Program-made: the position numbers and the translations under genes
The notes under the pieces: generated by a model
What the model was told of the DNA's origin: nothing
What the model saw: the letters and a program-made list of their open reading frames with translations, nothing else
Database searches by the model: none
Assembly (NCBI GenBank): GCA_945913015.1
Contig: CAMECH010000021.1
Span: forward strand, 1-46,376
DNA from: an uncultured Bacteroides sp.
Lineage (GTDB): Bacteria; Bacillota; Clostridia; Lachnospirales; Lachnospiraceae
Direction: 5' to 3'
Length of the DNA: 46,376 nt
In this document: positions 23,998-31,219 of the stretch, one piece after another
Layout of the letters: every line of letters starts with the position of its first letter
How positions within the stretch are numbered: position 1 is the stretch's first letter

Positions 23998-24504
23998 ATG
24001 ATAGACAATTCATTTAGACATTCTGCTGGATTTGGAAAGCGAATGGAATATAAAATTGTCGGTGATATGCTCATGGAAGGCTTAGATTGCTATATGCCAT
24101 TAGTAGATGACCATGGTGTTGACTGTGTTATAAAACGTGAAGATGGAGTGTTCATCGAAGTACAGATTAAGGCTAGGTCAAAGGAAGTGACTGATGGCGA
24201 CGCAGCATTATTTGCTGGAATAACCCATGAGTTGACCACTAATTTCTATTTTGTATTTTATTCAGAGAGACTTGGCAAGACGTGGATTCTTTCTTCAGAA
24301 GAATTTTTAAAAGAGTGTGTTACTAACAAAACAGGTAAGAATGTAGGAAAACGTGGTATCTGGTTCAACGGAAATAGAAAGAATAAAGATACTGGTGAGA
24401 AAGAAGAATATGCATTTTCTAAGTTTGATAAGTACTTGGCGAATGACTATTCCAGATTTCATGCACCAAGTATAGCAGATACTACGGAAAATAATGGAGA
24501 CTGA
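23998..24504 (+). CDS. PD-(D/E)XK nuclease-like protein of unknown function
   Basis: From the ATG at 23998 (AGGGAG 7 bases upstream) the product is 168 residues. It shows GFGKRMEYKIVGDMLMEG, then HGVDCVIKREDGVFIEVQIK. This is the Asp ... Glu-x-Gln-x-Lys spacing of PD-(D/E)XK folds, with Asp about residue 41 and Glu/Lys about 54-58. It is followed by FYFVFYSERLGKTWILSSEEF. Such domains occur in restriction-like nucleases, resolvases and DUF-type recognition proteins. The same frame is open back to a TTG at 23878 inside the 29-bp repeat, so an N-terminal 40-residue extension is possible but lacks a Shine-Dalgarno. It lies in a repeat-bounded islet next to another nuclease-like gene. A role in defence or DNA repair is inference. 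Confidence 0.6.
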   Translation: MIDNSFRHSAGFGKRMEYKIVGDMLMEGLDCYMPLVDDHGVDCVIKREDGVFIEVQIKARSKEVTDGDAALFAGITHELTTNFYFVFYSERLGKTWILSSEEFLKECVTNKTGKNVGKRGIWFNGNRKNKDTGEKEEYAFSKFDKYLANDYSRFHAPSIADTTENNGD

Positions 24505-24551
24505 TTTTATGAGAAGATATGACCGATTGATGAGGAAACATATGGACACAC

Positions 24552-24746
24552 ATGGTTAACGTAAATGCCATCAGTCAAGAGACCAGTTGTATTTTTGTAC
24601 CAAAACAGAATGAAGTATCTGGAATATCGGATGCACCTGATGACACATGGACGCCGGCAGAGCTTGAAGATGTGCAGATGTTTAATGAGCAGGAAGCAAA
24701 GTAGCAGTATGCAGAGCTTCAGGAAGAAAAATTCGGAATGATATAA
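24552..24746 (+). pseudogene. Small ORF with in-frame TAG, possible broken antitoxin or repeat-derived peptide
   Basis: A frame from the ATG at 24552 runs 50 codons to a TAG at 24702, then continues open for 13 codons to TAA at 24744. The C-terminal part (DTWTPAELEDVQMFNEQ, then after the stop QYAELQEEKFGMI) is acidic, helical and looks like real coding sequence split by one stop. The first part (VNAISQETSCIFVPKQN) overlaps a repeat also present at 25314. A separate ATG at 24509 with a good GGAG Shine-Dalgarno opens only 16 codons and may be the displaced original start. It directly precedes the PBECR-like nuclease gene, where an antitoxin might be expected; that link is speculative. Confidence 0.35.
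24565..24637. repeat. Degenerate dispersed repeat, copy A
   Basis: ATGCCATCAGTCAAGAG ... GTATTTTTGTACC ... GAAGTATCTGGAATAT ... GCACC aligns along its length with 25314-25391, with scattered substitutions and a few short indels by eye. The repeats flank the PBECR-like gene in direct orientation. Confidence 0.65.
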
Positions 24747-24778
24747 TAAACGATGCAAATGATGAAAGGATTATATAT

Positions 24779-25156
24779 GTGCATTCTATTGGTAAAATAA
24801 ACAAAGAAATATACAGATGTATCACGGAGGATATAGCTACAGATGAAGTAATTATAACCGATAATCAGATTAGACATATTATGGATAGACATCCTAATGA
24901 CTACGAAAGATTTTCTTCTTATTTTGAAGAAATTGTAAAAAATCCTGATTACATCATAGAAGCAAATAAGCCGAATACAGCACTGTTGTTAAAGGAAATA
25001 ATAGAAAATGGTGAGGTATTTAAAACAGTATTAAGATTGACCACATCTAAAGATGATTCAAGTTATAAAAATTCTATCATTACATTTATGAAAATTGATG
25101 AAAAGGAATGGAATCGGTTATTGAGAAACAAAACCATTCTTTACAAAAAAGAATAA
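24779..25156 (+). CDS. PBECR-like (phage Barnase-EndoU-ColicinE5/D-RelE fold) nuclease
   Basis: The 125-residue protein starts at a GTG with AAAGGA about 9 bases upstream. It carries EVIITDNQIRHIMDRHPNDY, IVKNPDYIIEANKPNTALLL, TVLRLTTSKDD, YKNSIITFMKIDEKEW and a C-terminal KTILYKKE. This is the pattern of small PBECR domain proteins, which in phage and mobile elements are predicted RNases. Candidate catalytic residues are the His/Arg in RHIMDRH and the Lys/Ser near YKNSIITF. As a stand-alone protein it could be a toxin. It lies 32 bases after the broken small ORF and inside the repeat-bounded islet. The family assignment is from memory and moderately sure. Confidence 0.6.
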   Translation: MHSIGKINKEIYRCITEDIATDEVIITDNQIRHIMDRHPNDYERFSSYFEEIVKNPDYIIEANKPNTALLLKEIIENGEVFKTVLRLTTSKDDSSYKNSIITFMKIDEKEWNRLLRNKTILYKKE

Positions 25157-25313
25157 TAGATATATAATGTGCATACAGTAAGGAAGAAGCTATTTGAGGT
25201 GGAAGAATTCGTACGATCCACACGCCGATGGTAATGACAGGGGAAACCCGAGAGATGCAGGAGAAGCGTACGCCTGCCAAATAGTTTCTTCATACTTATA
25301 TATGAGTATAGAG

Positions 25314-25391
25314 ATGCCACCAGTCAATAGACTTGTGGTATTTTTGTACCCAAAAGCAGGAAGAAGTATCCGGAATATAGAAAGTTGCACC
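25314..25391. repeat. Degenerate dispersed repeat, copy B
   Basis: This matches 24565-24637 in direct orientation. Copy B runs on into TTGCACCAGTGCAACAGC, a short palindrome, and then into the right-hand 29-bp repeat, which suggests that the 29-mer is part of the same repeat family. Confidence 0.65.
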
Positions 25392-25407
25392 AGTGCAACA
25401 GCATAAC

Positions 25408-25436
25408 TTGAACGCCCCGCCCAAAATGCTGCATCG
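25408..25436. repeat. 29-bp direct repeat, right copy, bounding the nuclease islet
   Basis: Identical over all 29 bases to 23878-23906. Beyond the repeat the two flanks differ. Confidence 0.8.
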
Positions 25437-25506
25437 TTTTGCTGTGGAGCATACGAGAGCATGCGAAGGGATAGTAAAAGGATAGTAAAATGATAGAATT
25501 ATAATA

Positions 25507-25551
25507 AAATACCCAAAATGCGAGTAATAAATACCCAGAATATGGATATTT
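25507..25551. promoter_or_regulatory. Possible operator of the XRE regulator
   Basis: AAATACCC occurs at 25507 and 25529, 22 bases (about two helical turns) apart, followed by the inverse-like GGATATTT at 25544-25551. The cluster is 50-90 bases before the XRE gene, a usual place for autoregulation. TATAAT-like sequence overlaps it (25497-25508). Confidence 0.4.
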
Positions 25552-25598
25552 ATTATTATTCATATTGTTAAAATATTTATATATTAAAGGAGAACAGT

Positions 25599-25943
25599 AT
25601 GAAGAGCAGGGTTACAGCACTGAGAAAAAGCCGCCATCAAAGTCAGCGGATGCTGGCGGACAGGCTTGGAACTTCACAGCAGACAATCAGCAGGATAGAG
25701 AACGACATTTATAAGACACCGGTTGACTTGCTGATGAAGCTGTCATCTCATTTTAATGTCACTGTGGATTATCTTCTGGAACTTACAGACATACCCGGCA
25801 ATGTTAAGAGTGACAACAAAGGAACGGATAAATTCAATAAATATTATGAATTTATATTGGAATATGACAGGCTGAGTGAGGAGAACAGAACAGCAGTAAG
25901 AAATCTTACAAGAAATCTTCTGAATATGACTTCAGTCAAGTAA
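25599..25943 (+). CDS. XRE-family transcriptional regulator
   Basis: The 114-residue protein has an N-terminal Cro/C1 helix-turn-helix (about residues 1-63: VTALRKSRHQSQRMLADRLG, TSQQTISRIENDIYKTPVD, VTVDYLLELTD). A short C-terminal helical part (YYEFILEYDRLSEENRTAVR) is typical of small chromosomal regulators and probably mediates dimerisation. AAAGGAG precedes the ATG. It adjoins the repeat-bounded islet but lies outside the 29-bp repeats. It could regulate the islet, itself, or unlinked genes. A strong terminator follows. Confidence 0.88.
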   Translation: MKSRVTALRKSRHQSQRMLADRLGTSQQTISRIENDIYKTPVDLLMKLSSHFNVTVDYLLELTDIPGNVKSDNKGTDKFNKYYEFILEYDRLSEENRTAVRNLTRNLLNMTSVK

Positions 25944-25986
25944 CAGCATTTACACAATAATATTTACATAATAGCATTCGCATAGT

Positions 25987-26038
25987 AAAAGGGCAGCCGC
26001 ACTAAGCATTTATATCATCTTAGTACAGCGCCCTTTTT
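25987..26038. terminator. Intrinsic terminator after the XRE gene
   Basis: AAAAGGGC ... GCACTAAG pairs with CTTAGT ... GCGCCCTTTTT across a loop of about 12 bases, with a T-run on the plus strand and an A-rich flank that would also serve the converging minus-strand gene. Confidence 0.8.
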
Positions 26039-26056
26039 GATTTTTATTTTATTGTA

Positions 26057-26500
26057 CTAGTCACGGTCATTGTCAAACGGACTGTCATCGCGGTCAAAGT
26101 CATCAGGTGTAAGTGCATCATCATGAAAATCATCCGAGTGGTCAACGATATTTTCACGGCTGATAACGCGTTTGGCTTCACGCTGAGTCTCAATTAAGTC
26201 TGATAAGAGAGCCTTAACCTCGCGTGATTTTTTAATATTGACAATATCAAAATCCTTGAGTGTCTTGTCGCCGGAGCAGCAGTGGATTGTACCAAGACCG
26301 AATATTTTCTGAAACAGATTTCTCTTTAATGAAATATCCATAATACGGTACAATCTGACTTCATCTTCGGTTGTTGAGAAAAAGCCTTTATTGATGTACA
26401 GAACTTCATTCGTTGCCGCATATGTTGTAAATGTAAAAGGAAGTCCCAAAAATGTCCAGCGCTTTCTGTCATGCCATACATATTCGTTATTAATAGCCAT
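26057..26500 (-). CDS. Bacterial PH-domain protein
   Basis: The 147-residue protein fits a bacterial pleckstrin-homology (bPH_2/DUF304-like) domain: LPFTFTTYAATNEVLYINKGFFSTTEDEVRLYRIMDISLKR-type strands at about residues 18-60, GLGTIHCCSGDKTLKDFDI, then IKKSREVKALLSDLI. A very acidic Asp-rich tail (DDFHDDALTPDDFDRDD) ends the protein. There is no membrane helix, unlike many bPH proteins. I start at the ATG at 26500 with GGAG 6 bases upstream; the in-frame ATG at 26512 lies within GAATGGAG. The gene is monocistronic and converges with the XRE gene. Function unknown. Confidence 0.75.
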   Translation of the reverse strand: MAINNEYVWHDRKRWTFLGLPFTFTTYAATNEVLYINKGFFSTTEDEVRLYRIMDISLKRNLFQKIFGLGTIHCCSGDKTLKDFDIVNIKKSREVKALLSDLIETQREAKRVISRENIVDHSDDFHDDALTPDDFDRDDSPFDNDRD

Positions 26501-26609
26501 TGTAATCTCCATTCTGCAGACACTTTAGTATCAAAGGAAAGTTGCGCACCCGGCATCGGATATGGCTCTGCGGTAAGGCTTATTTGTGGCGTCTGCTACA
26601 CAAACAGCC

Positions 26610-26645
26610 GTGTGAAAAACTTTATATCAATAAGACTTTTCACAC
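26610..26645. repeat. Intergenic inverted repeat
   Basis: GTGTGAAAA (26610-26618) and TTTTCACAC (26637-26645) form a 9-bp perfect inverted repeat between the divergent PH-domain and DMT genes. The arms resemble those of the first palindrome in the 4585 element. It may be an operator or hairpin. Confidence 0.4.
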
Positions 26646-26697
26646 TGTCCTTCTGGTATTATTATCGGTTTTAATGAACTGAATGTCAATATTTTTA

Positions 26698-26726
26698 TCG
26701 ACAGCCGAAATTTTTTGTAGTATGAT
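26698..26726 (+). promoter_or_regulatory. Predicted promoter of the DMT transporter gene
   Basis: TCGACA (26698-26703), a 17-base spacer and TATGAT (26721-26726). Confidence 0.5.
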
Positions 26727-26780
26727 GTGAAATGTTGCGAATGAGTAACTTGCAAAAGCGTCTGCGGAATGGAGATTGGT

Positions 26781-27749
26781 ATGAGAAATATGAAATCATC
26801 AGAAAAAGAAAGCCTATTTAAAAACGGAGGAATGGTAGTGCTGATAGCAGTGATATGCAATGCACTCTGGGGCAGCGCCATCCCTTATATAAAACTCGGA
26901 TATAAATATTTTAACATAACTGACAGGGTGAGCGATAAATTACTGTTTGCGGGAATACGCTTCACGGCAGCAGGTCTGATGGTGCTGCTGTTTTATATAC
27001 TGTTAAAAAAGAAACTGCCTGTTATGAAGAAAAATGAGATTGTACCGATTGTTTCACTTGGACTTGTTCAGACGGTTGTCCAGTACATTTTCTTTTATAT
27101 AGGTGTGTCAAATGCATCATCCGCCAACGGCTCAATTGTAAATTCGATGACGACATTTATATCTGCGGTAATGGCACATTTTATATATAAGGACGATAAA
27201 CTCAATGCAAAAAAGATAGCAGGCTGTCTTGTTGGCTTTGCAGGTGTGCTGCTTGTGACACTTGGAGATGGTGACAATGTATTTGATGTGTCGTTTCTGG
27301 GTGAAGGCTTTGTGCTTATTGCAGCGATAGCTTTCTGCATTTCCGGAATAATGAGTAAAGCAATAACACAGAATACAGATTCAATGATTGTAACAGGCTA
27401 TAATCTTTTCAGCGGCGGAGTTATTCTGACAATAATCGGTCTGATTGCAGGAGGAAGCTTCAACCGTGTAAACACAGAGGGGGTTCTTGTGCTTACATAT
27501 CTTGCAGCACTTTCTGCCATTGCATTTACACTGTGGGCACAATTGCTTAAATATAATCCCGTGGGGAAAATCTGCATTTATAATTTTGTAGTACCTGTGT
27601 CGGGAATTTTCCTCGCAGGCCTTGTTCTTCATGAAAATATTTTTAAATTTAAATATTTTGCAGCTCTTATTCTGGTATGCATAGGCATTTTTATTGTCAA
27701 TTACAGCGGTGCCGGTATCAGACGTTCTTCCGGTAAAAAAGCGCAATGA
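26781..27749 (+). CDS. DMT-superfamily (EamA) transporter
   Basis: This is a drug/metabolite-type permease with two EamA repeats and about ten membrane helices. Landmarks are AVICNALWGSAIPYIKLGY in helix 1, SSANGSIVNSMTTFISAVMAHFIYKD, GCLVGFAGVLLVTLGD (end of repeat 1), and in repeat 2 LAALSAIAFTLWAQLLKYNP and VSGIFLAGLVLHE. The substrate cannot be told. I chose the ATG at 26781 (MRNMKSS, 322 residues) with GGAG 6 bases upstream; the ATG at 26769 lies in the GGAATGGAG motif itself. The last 32 bases overlap the converging spoVB-type gene. Confidence 0.88.
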   Translation: MRNMKSSEKESLFKNGGMVVLIAVICNALWGSAIPYIKLGYKYFNITDRVSDKLLFAGIRFTAAGLMVLLFYILLKKKLPVMKKNEIVPIVSLGLVQTVVQYIFFYIGVSNASSANGSIVNSMTTFISAVMAHFIYKDDKLNAKKIAGCLVGFAGVLLVTLGDGDNVFDVSFLGEGFVLIAAIAFCISGIMSKAITQNTDSMIVTGYNLFSGGVILTIIGLIAGGSFNRVNTEGVLVLTYLAALSAIAFTLWAQLLKYNPVGKICIYNFVVPVSGIFLAGLVLHENIFKFKYFAALILVCIGIFIVNYSGAGIRRSSGKKAQ

Positions 27750-29211
27750 CAGAGCAGTAGACGATTCCTGCGACCATTACTCCGAGAATCAGGCATATTG
27801 CATAAGGAACCTGTGCGGTAAGCGCAGGCACATATATAAAAAGCGATATAAGCACTGATATGATAAGTGCGAACACAGGCAGAAGTATCGCTTTGACAGG
27901 GTTGAAACGGAACGGGTACATCCTGGCAAGTATAAAGACGTATGCGGCTGTTATAAAAATCTGGCTTGCAAGCAGTCCCCACATGCATCCGGATATACCG
28001 TATGCAGGAATCAGAAATATTATAAATGCGATGCGTATGACTATACCGATTATATTGCACATAAATGTTATGCCTGTTTTTCCCAGACCATTAAGGATGC
28101 CGGTAAGCGTTGTGTTTACATATAAAAACGGACAGAGCCATGCAAGAACACGCAAAAAGTCAGACACAAGTTCATTGTGGAATATCAGTGCGCCAAACGG
28201 AGCACCGTAAATTATAAATCCGCCAACGCAGAAGATTCCCATGACAAGACTGGCATTTATAGATGTCGTGACTGCCTGAGATATGAGATGGCTGTCATGT
28301 CCGGACTGTGCTTCGGATACCGTAGGAAGCAGCATTATGGCAGCAGACTGGGTGATTGTTGACGGAAATGTTATAAATGACATTGCCATTCCGGTAAGAA
28401 CGCCATAGGCAGACAGAGCCTCAGTGCGCGTCATTCCGAATATGATAAGCTGTGCAGGAATTAATATTGCCTCTCCGCTTTGAAGGAGTGTCAGAAGAAC
28501 ACGGTTGCATGATATAGGAAATGCCATTCCGATAATCTTTCCGGTATTGTTTTTCCAATTGCCGAAACTTGGCTTGTATCTGATATTAATTTTAAGTGCG
28601 GCAAGGGAAAATATGCTGGAAGCAGCCTCGCCTGCGGCAATTCCTGCTACTGCAATAACAGGCGTAACTTCATTTCCTTTGCAATGCATATAATATGTTA
28701 TCAATAATACACTGCCGACACGCACAAGTTGTTCAAACAACTGTGACAGTGCCGGTATTTTTGTTTTTTTAAGACCATAATAGTAACCGTTTACACACTG
28801 GTGAATACATGAAAACGGAATTGACAGCGATATTACGGATATTAACGGTGCAGCGTTATCATTTAAGAGAAAACGGTGCGCTATAAACCCGCTGTTATTA
28901 TAGATAATAAACGAGATTATAAATGCGAGACAGAGCGATATCATTATACCGGATGTAAAAATGCCATTCTTATCGGATTCTTTGGCACAAAATCTTGATA
29001 TTGCATTTTCAATGCCCATTGAGCATACGGACAATGCAATTCCCATGACAGGAAAAGCAAGCTGGTACAGCCCGATTCCTTCCGCACCAATTGCCCCCGA
29101 CAGGAATATTTTATAATAAAAGCCCATTAATTTGCTTATAAGACCGGCGAAAGTAAGAATAAATGTACCTTTAATAACAGAATTTTTTAAAATTTGCTTG
29201 AATGATGACAT
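27718..29211 (-). CDS. spoVB: Polysaccharide flippase of the SpoVB / MOP family
   Basis: The 497-residue multi-helix membrane protein of the MOP exporter superfamily begins SSFKQILKNSVIKGTFILTFAGLISKLMGFYYKIFLSGAIGAEGIG-like, the hallmark of SpoVB and related lipid II/oligosaccharide flippases, and continues GIENAISRFCAKE, FPSTITQSAAIMLLPTVSEA and GILNGLGKTG. SpoVB is needed for spore cortex synthesis in Bacillus. Lachnospiraceae often carry several relatives, so the sporulation role is likely but not certain. Its 3' end overlaps the DMT gene by 32 bases tail to tail, and no terminator separates them. The ribosome binding site is weak (AGGAATT ... near 29215). Confidence 0.8.
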   Translation of the reverse strand: MSSFKQILKNSVIKGTFILTFAGLISKLMGFYYKIFLSGAIGAEGIGLYQLAFPVMGIALSVCSMGIENAISRFCAKESDKNGIFTSGIMISLCLAFIISFIIYNNSGFIAHRFLLNDNAAPLISVISLSIPFSCIHQCVNGYYYGLKKTKIPALSQLFEQLVRVGSVLLITYYMHCKGNEVTPVIAVAGIAAGEAASSIFSLAALKINIRYKPSFGNWKNNTGKIIGMAFPISCNRVLLTLLQSGEAILIPAQLIIFGMTRTEALSAYGVLTGMAMSFITFPSTITQSAAIMLLPTVSEAQSGHDSHLISQAVTTSINASLVMGIFCVGGFIIYGAPFGALIFHNELVSDFLRVLAWLCPFLYVNTTLTGILNGLGKTGITFMCNIIGIVIRIAFIIFLIPAYGISGCMWGLLASQIFITAAYVFILARMYPFRFNPVKAILLPVFALIISVLISLFIYVPALTAQVPYAICLILGVMVAGIVYCSVIALFYRKNV

Positions 29212-29302
29212 AGGAATTACTCCGGCAGAGTGTTAATTATTTATATGAGAACAGAATACGGATTAGAATATACATTGAAGTTCGGAATGGAGGAAAATAA
29301 TC

Positions 29303-29331
29303 TTGACATAAATGTATAATGGTAGTAGAGT
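29303..29331 (+). promoter_or_regulatory. Predicted promoter of the iscS operon
   Basis: TTGACA (29303-29308), a 17-base spacer and TAGAGT (29326-29331). A partly palindromic stretch follows at 29344-29363 (CTATCTAATTAGTATGAT), a possible Rrf2/IscR-type operator; the operator idea is tentative. The remainder of the 220-base gap is AT-rich with no gene. Confidence 0.4.
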
Positions 29332-29431
29332 AAAACTATAAATCCTATCTAATTAGTATGATACAAATAAAAATATAGCATTTGTGGAAATATAGGAATG
29401 AATAATAAATTTAAAAGGAAGGAAAGCAAAA

Positions 29432-30625
29432 ATGGAAGAGAAGAAAATAATTTATCTTGACAATGCGGCAACAACGCCGGTACGTCCGGAGGTGCTTCAG
29501 GCAATGCTTCCGTATTTTACTGATAAATTTGGGAATCCCTCGGGAATTTACAGTGTTGCGGCAGAGAATAAGAAGGCCATAACACTGGCACGCGAAACGA
29601 TTGCAAAAACTATTAATGCAAAGACCGAGAATATATATTTTACGGCAGGAGGTTCAGAGTCAGATAACTGGGCAATTAAGGGCATCGCAGAAAGCCTCGG
29701 TTCAAAGGGCAACCATATTATCACAAGTAAAATAGAGCATCATGCAATACTGCATACGTGTGAATATCTTGAAAAGAAAGGATTTGAAGTAACATATCTT
29801 GATGTTGATGAGAATGGAATCGTCAAAATTGATGAGCTGAAGAAGGCGATAAGACCAGATACTATTCTTATATCAATTATGTTTGCAAACAATGAGATAG
29901 GAACACTTCAGCCTATTGCCCAAATAGGAGAGATTGCAAGAAAGGCCGGAATCATTTTTCATACAGACGCTGTTCAGGCATATACACAGGTGCCGATTGA
30001 TGTTGAGGAGATGAAGATTGATTTGTTAAGCACCAGCGCACATAAGATTAACGGGCCAAAGGGAATAGGCTTCCTTTATATTGGTGACAACGTCAAAATG
30101 CATTCATTTATACATGGCGGGGCTCAGGAGAGAAAGAGAAGGGCAGGTACTGAAAATGTGCCGGGAATTATCGGATTTGCAGAAGCAGCAAAGCTTGCGA
30201 GTGCCGATATGAAAGAAAGAACATCAAAGGAGAGTGAGTTAAGAGATTATCTTATAGACCGGGTGTTAACAGAAATTCCTTATGTAAGACTGAATGGGGA
30301 CAGATATAAAAGGCTTCCTAATAATGCAAATTTCAGCTTTCAGTTTATTGAAGGCGAGTCGCTGCTTATTATGCTTGATATGGAGGGAATATGCGCTTCA
30401 AGCGGTTCTGCATGTACATCAGGCTCACTCGACCCTTCACACGTACTGCTCGCAATAGGGCTTCCTCACGAAATAGCACACGGCTCGCTGAGACTCACAC
30501 TTGGAACAATGACAACAAAGCAGGATATAGATTTTACGGTTGACAGAATTAAAGAAATTGTTGCAAGGCTCAGAAATATGTCACCATTGTATGAAGACTT
30601 TTTAAAGTCACAGAAGCATGATTAA
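29432..30625 (+). CDS. iscS: Cysteine desulfurase
   Basis: This PLP enzyme releases sulfur from cysteine as an enzyme-bound persulfide for Fe-S clusters and tRNA thiolation. The N-terminus IIYLDNAATTPVRPEVL is diagnostic. PLP Lys205 lies in STSAHKINGPKG, the cofactor-binding His is in IEHHAIL, and the persulfide Cys328 lies in SSGSACTSGSLDPSHVL, a group I (NifS/IscS) signature. At 397 residues it is full length. It leads the cluster iscS-iscU-mnmA (53- and 118-base gaps), with GGAAGGAAAG as ribosome binding site. No iscR gene is present in the window. Confidence 0.96.
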   Translation: MEEKKIIYLDNAATTPVRPEVLQAMLPYFTDKFGNPSGIYSVAAENKKAITLARETIAKTINAKTENIYFTAGGSESDNWAIKGIAESLGSKGNHIITSKIEHHAILHTCEYLEKKGFEVTYLDVDENGIVKIDELKKAIRPDTILISIMFANNEIGTLQPIAQIGEIARKAGIIFHTDAVQAYTQVPIDVEEMKIDLLSTSAHKINGPKGIGFLYIGDNVKMHSFIHGGAQERKRRAGTENVPGIIGFAEAAKLASADMKERTSKESELRDYLIDRVLTEIPYVRLNGDRYKRLPNNANFSFQFIEGESLLIMLDMEGICASSGSACTSGSLDPSHVLLAIGLPHEIAHGSLRLTLGTMTTKQDIDFTVDRIKEIVARLRNMSPLYEDFLKSQKHD

Positions 30626-30678
30626 TCATAGGATTATAACAGAATGAATTAGAAGAAAGGTTAAGGTATCAGGATAGT

Positions 30679-31101
30679 ATGTATAGTGAAAAGGTTATGG
30701 ATCATTTTCAGAATCCGAGAAATGTCGGAGAAATTGAAGATGCAAGCGGAGTAGGAACTGTAGGGAATGCAAAATGCGGAGATATAATGAGAATATATCT
30801 GGATATTGATGAAAACCGGATTATCCGTGACTGCAAGTTTAAAACATTCGGATGTGGCGCTGCGGTTGCTACAAGCAGTATGGCAACTGAACTTGTCAAA
30901 GGAAAATCCGTGCAGGAGGCAATGGAGGTAACCAATAAGGCTGTTATGGATGCACTGGACGGACTTCCTCCGGTCAAGGTGCACTGCTCACTGCTTGCTG
31001 AGGAGGCAATACATGCGGCATTATGGGATTATGCAACAAAGAATAACATAGAGATTGCAGGACTTGAGGAACCAAAAAACGATATCAGTGAAAAGGACTA
31101 G
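30679..31101 (+). CDS. iscU: Fe-S cluster scaffold protein IscU/NifU
   Basis: This is the scaffold on which IscS sulfur and iron are assembled into clusters. The three ligand cysteines are visible: Cys33 in GNAKCGD, Cys59 in TFGCGAA and Cys103 in KVHCSLLAEEA, plus the conserved Asp35. The start MYSEKVMDHFQNPRNVG is typical. At 140 residues it is the short NifU-N/IscU form without the C-terminal NifU domain. A GAAAGG-type ribosome binding site lies about 20 bases upstream, further away than usual. It is cotranscribed with iscS. Confidence 0.95.
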   Translation: MYSEKVMDHFQNPRNVGEIEDASGVGTVGNAKCGDIMRIYLDIDENRIIRDCKFKTFGCGAAVATSSMATELVKGKSVQEAMEVTNKAVMDALDGLPPVKVHCSLLAEEAIHAALWDYATKNNIEIAGLEEPKNDISEKD

Positions 31102-31219
31102 TAAAACGCAAGAAAATGCCTTATAATGAACAATGCGGAAAGCAATAGGTATCTGTAGATTAGATTTTAGAATTTTAGCCGCAATCCTTTTAACAAATGC
31201 TTTAAGATGAGAGGGCATA

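Larger units (their letters stand above)
25157..25598. other. Gene-poor stretch made of degenerate repeat and operator-like sequence
   Basis: This 440-base gap holds a short decayed reading frame (25225-25284, ending QEKRTPAK-stop, no start), repeat copy B (25314-25391), the right 29-bp repeat (25408-25436), a run of short GGATAGTAAAA repeats (about 25467-25492) and paired AAATACCC sites before the XRE gene. I see no intact gene in it. Confidence 0.5.

Noticed and set aside
24507-24758. Hydrophobic minus-strand frame in the islet
   Set aside because: No ribosome binding site; hydrophobicity comes from the A/T-rich complement of the repeat. The plus-strand frame reads more like protein.
25225-25284. 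Short coding-like frame ending QEKRTPAK-stop
   Set aside because: No start codon or ribosome binding site; best seen as decayed remnant within the islet repeats.
27860-28693. Several plus-strand open frames inside the spoVB-type gene
   Set aside because: They are antisense to a clearly recognised membrane protein, lack ribosome binding sites and have no domain pattern.
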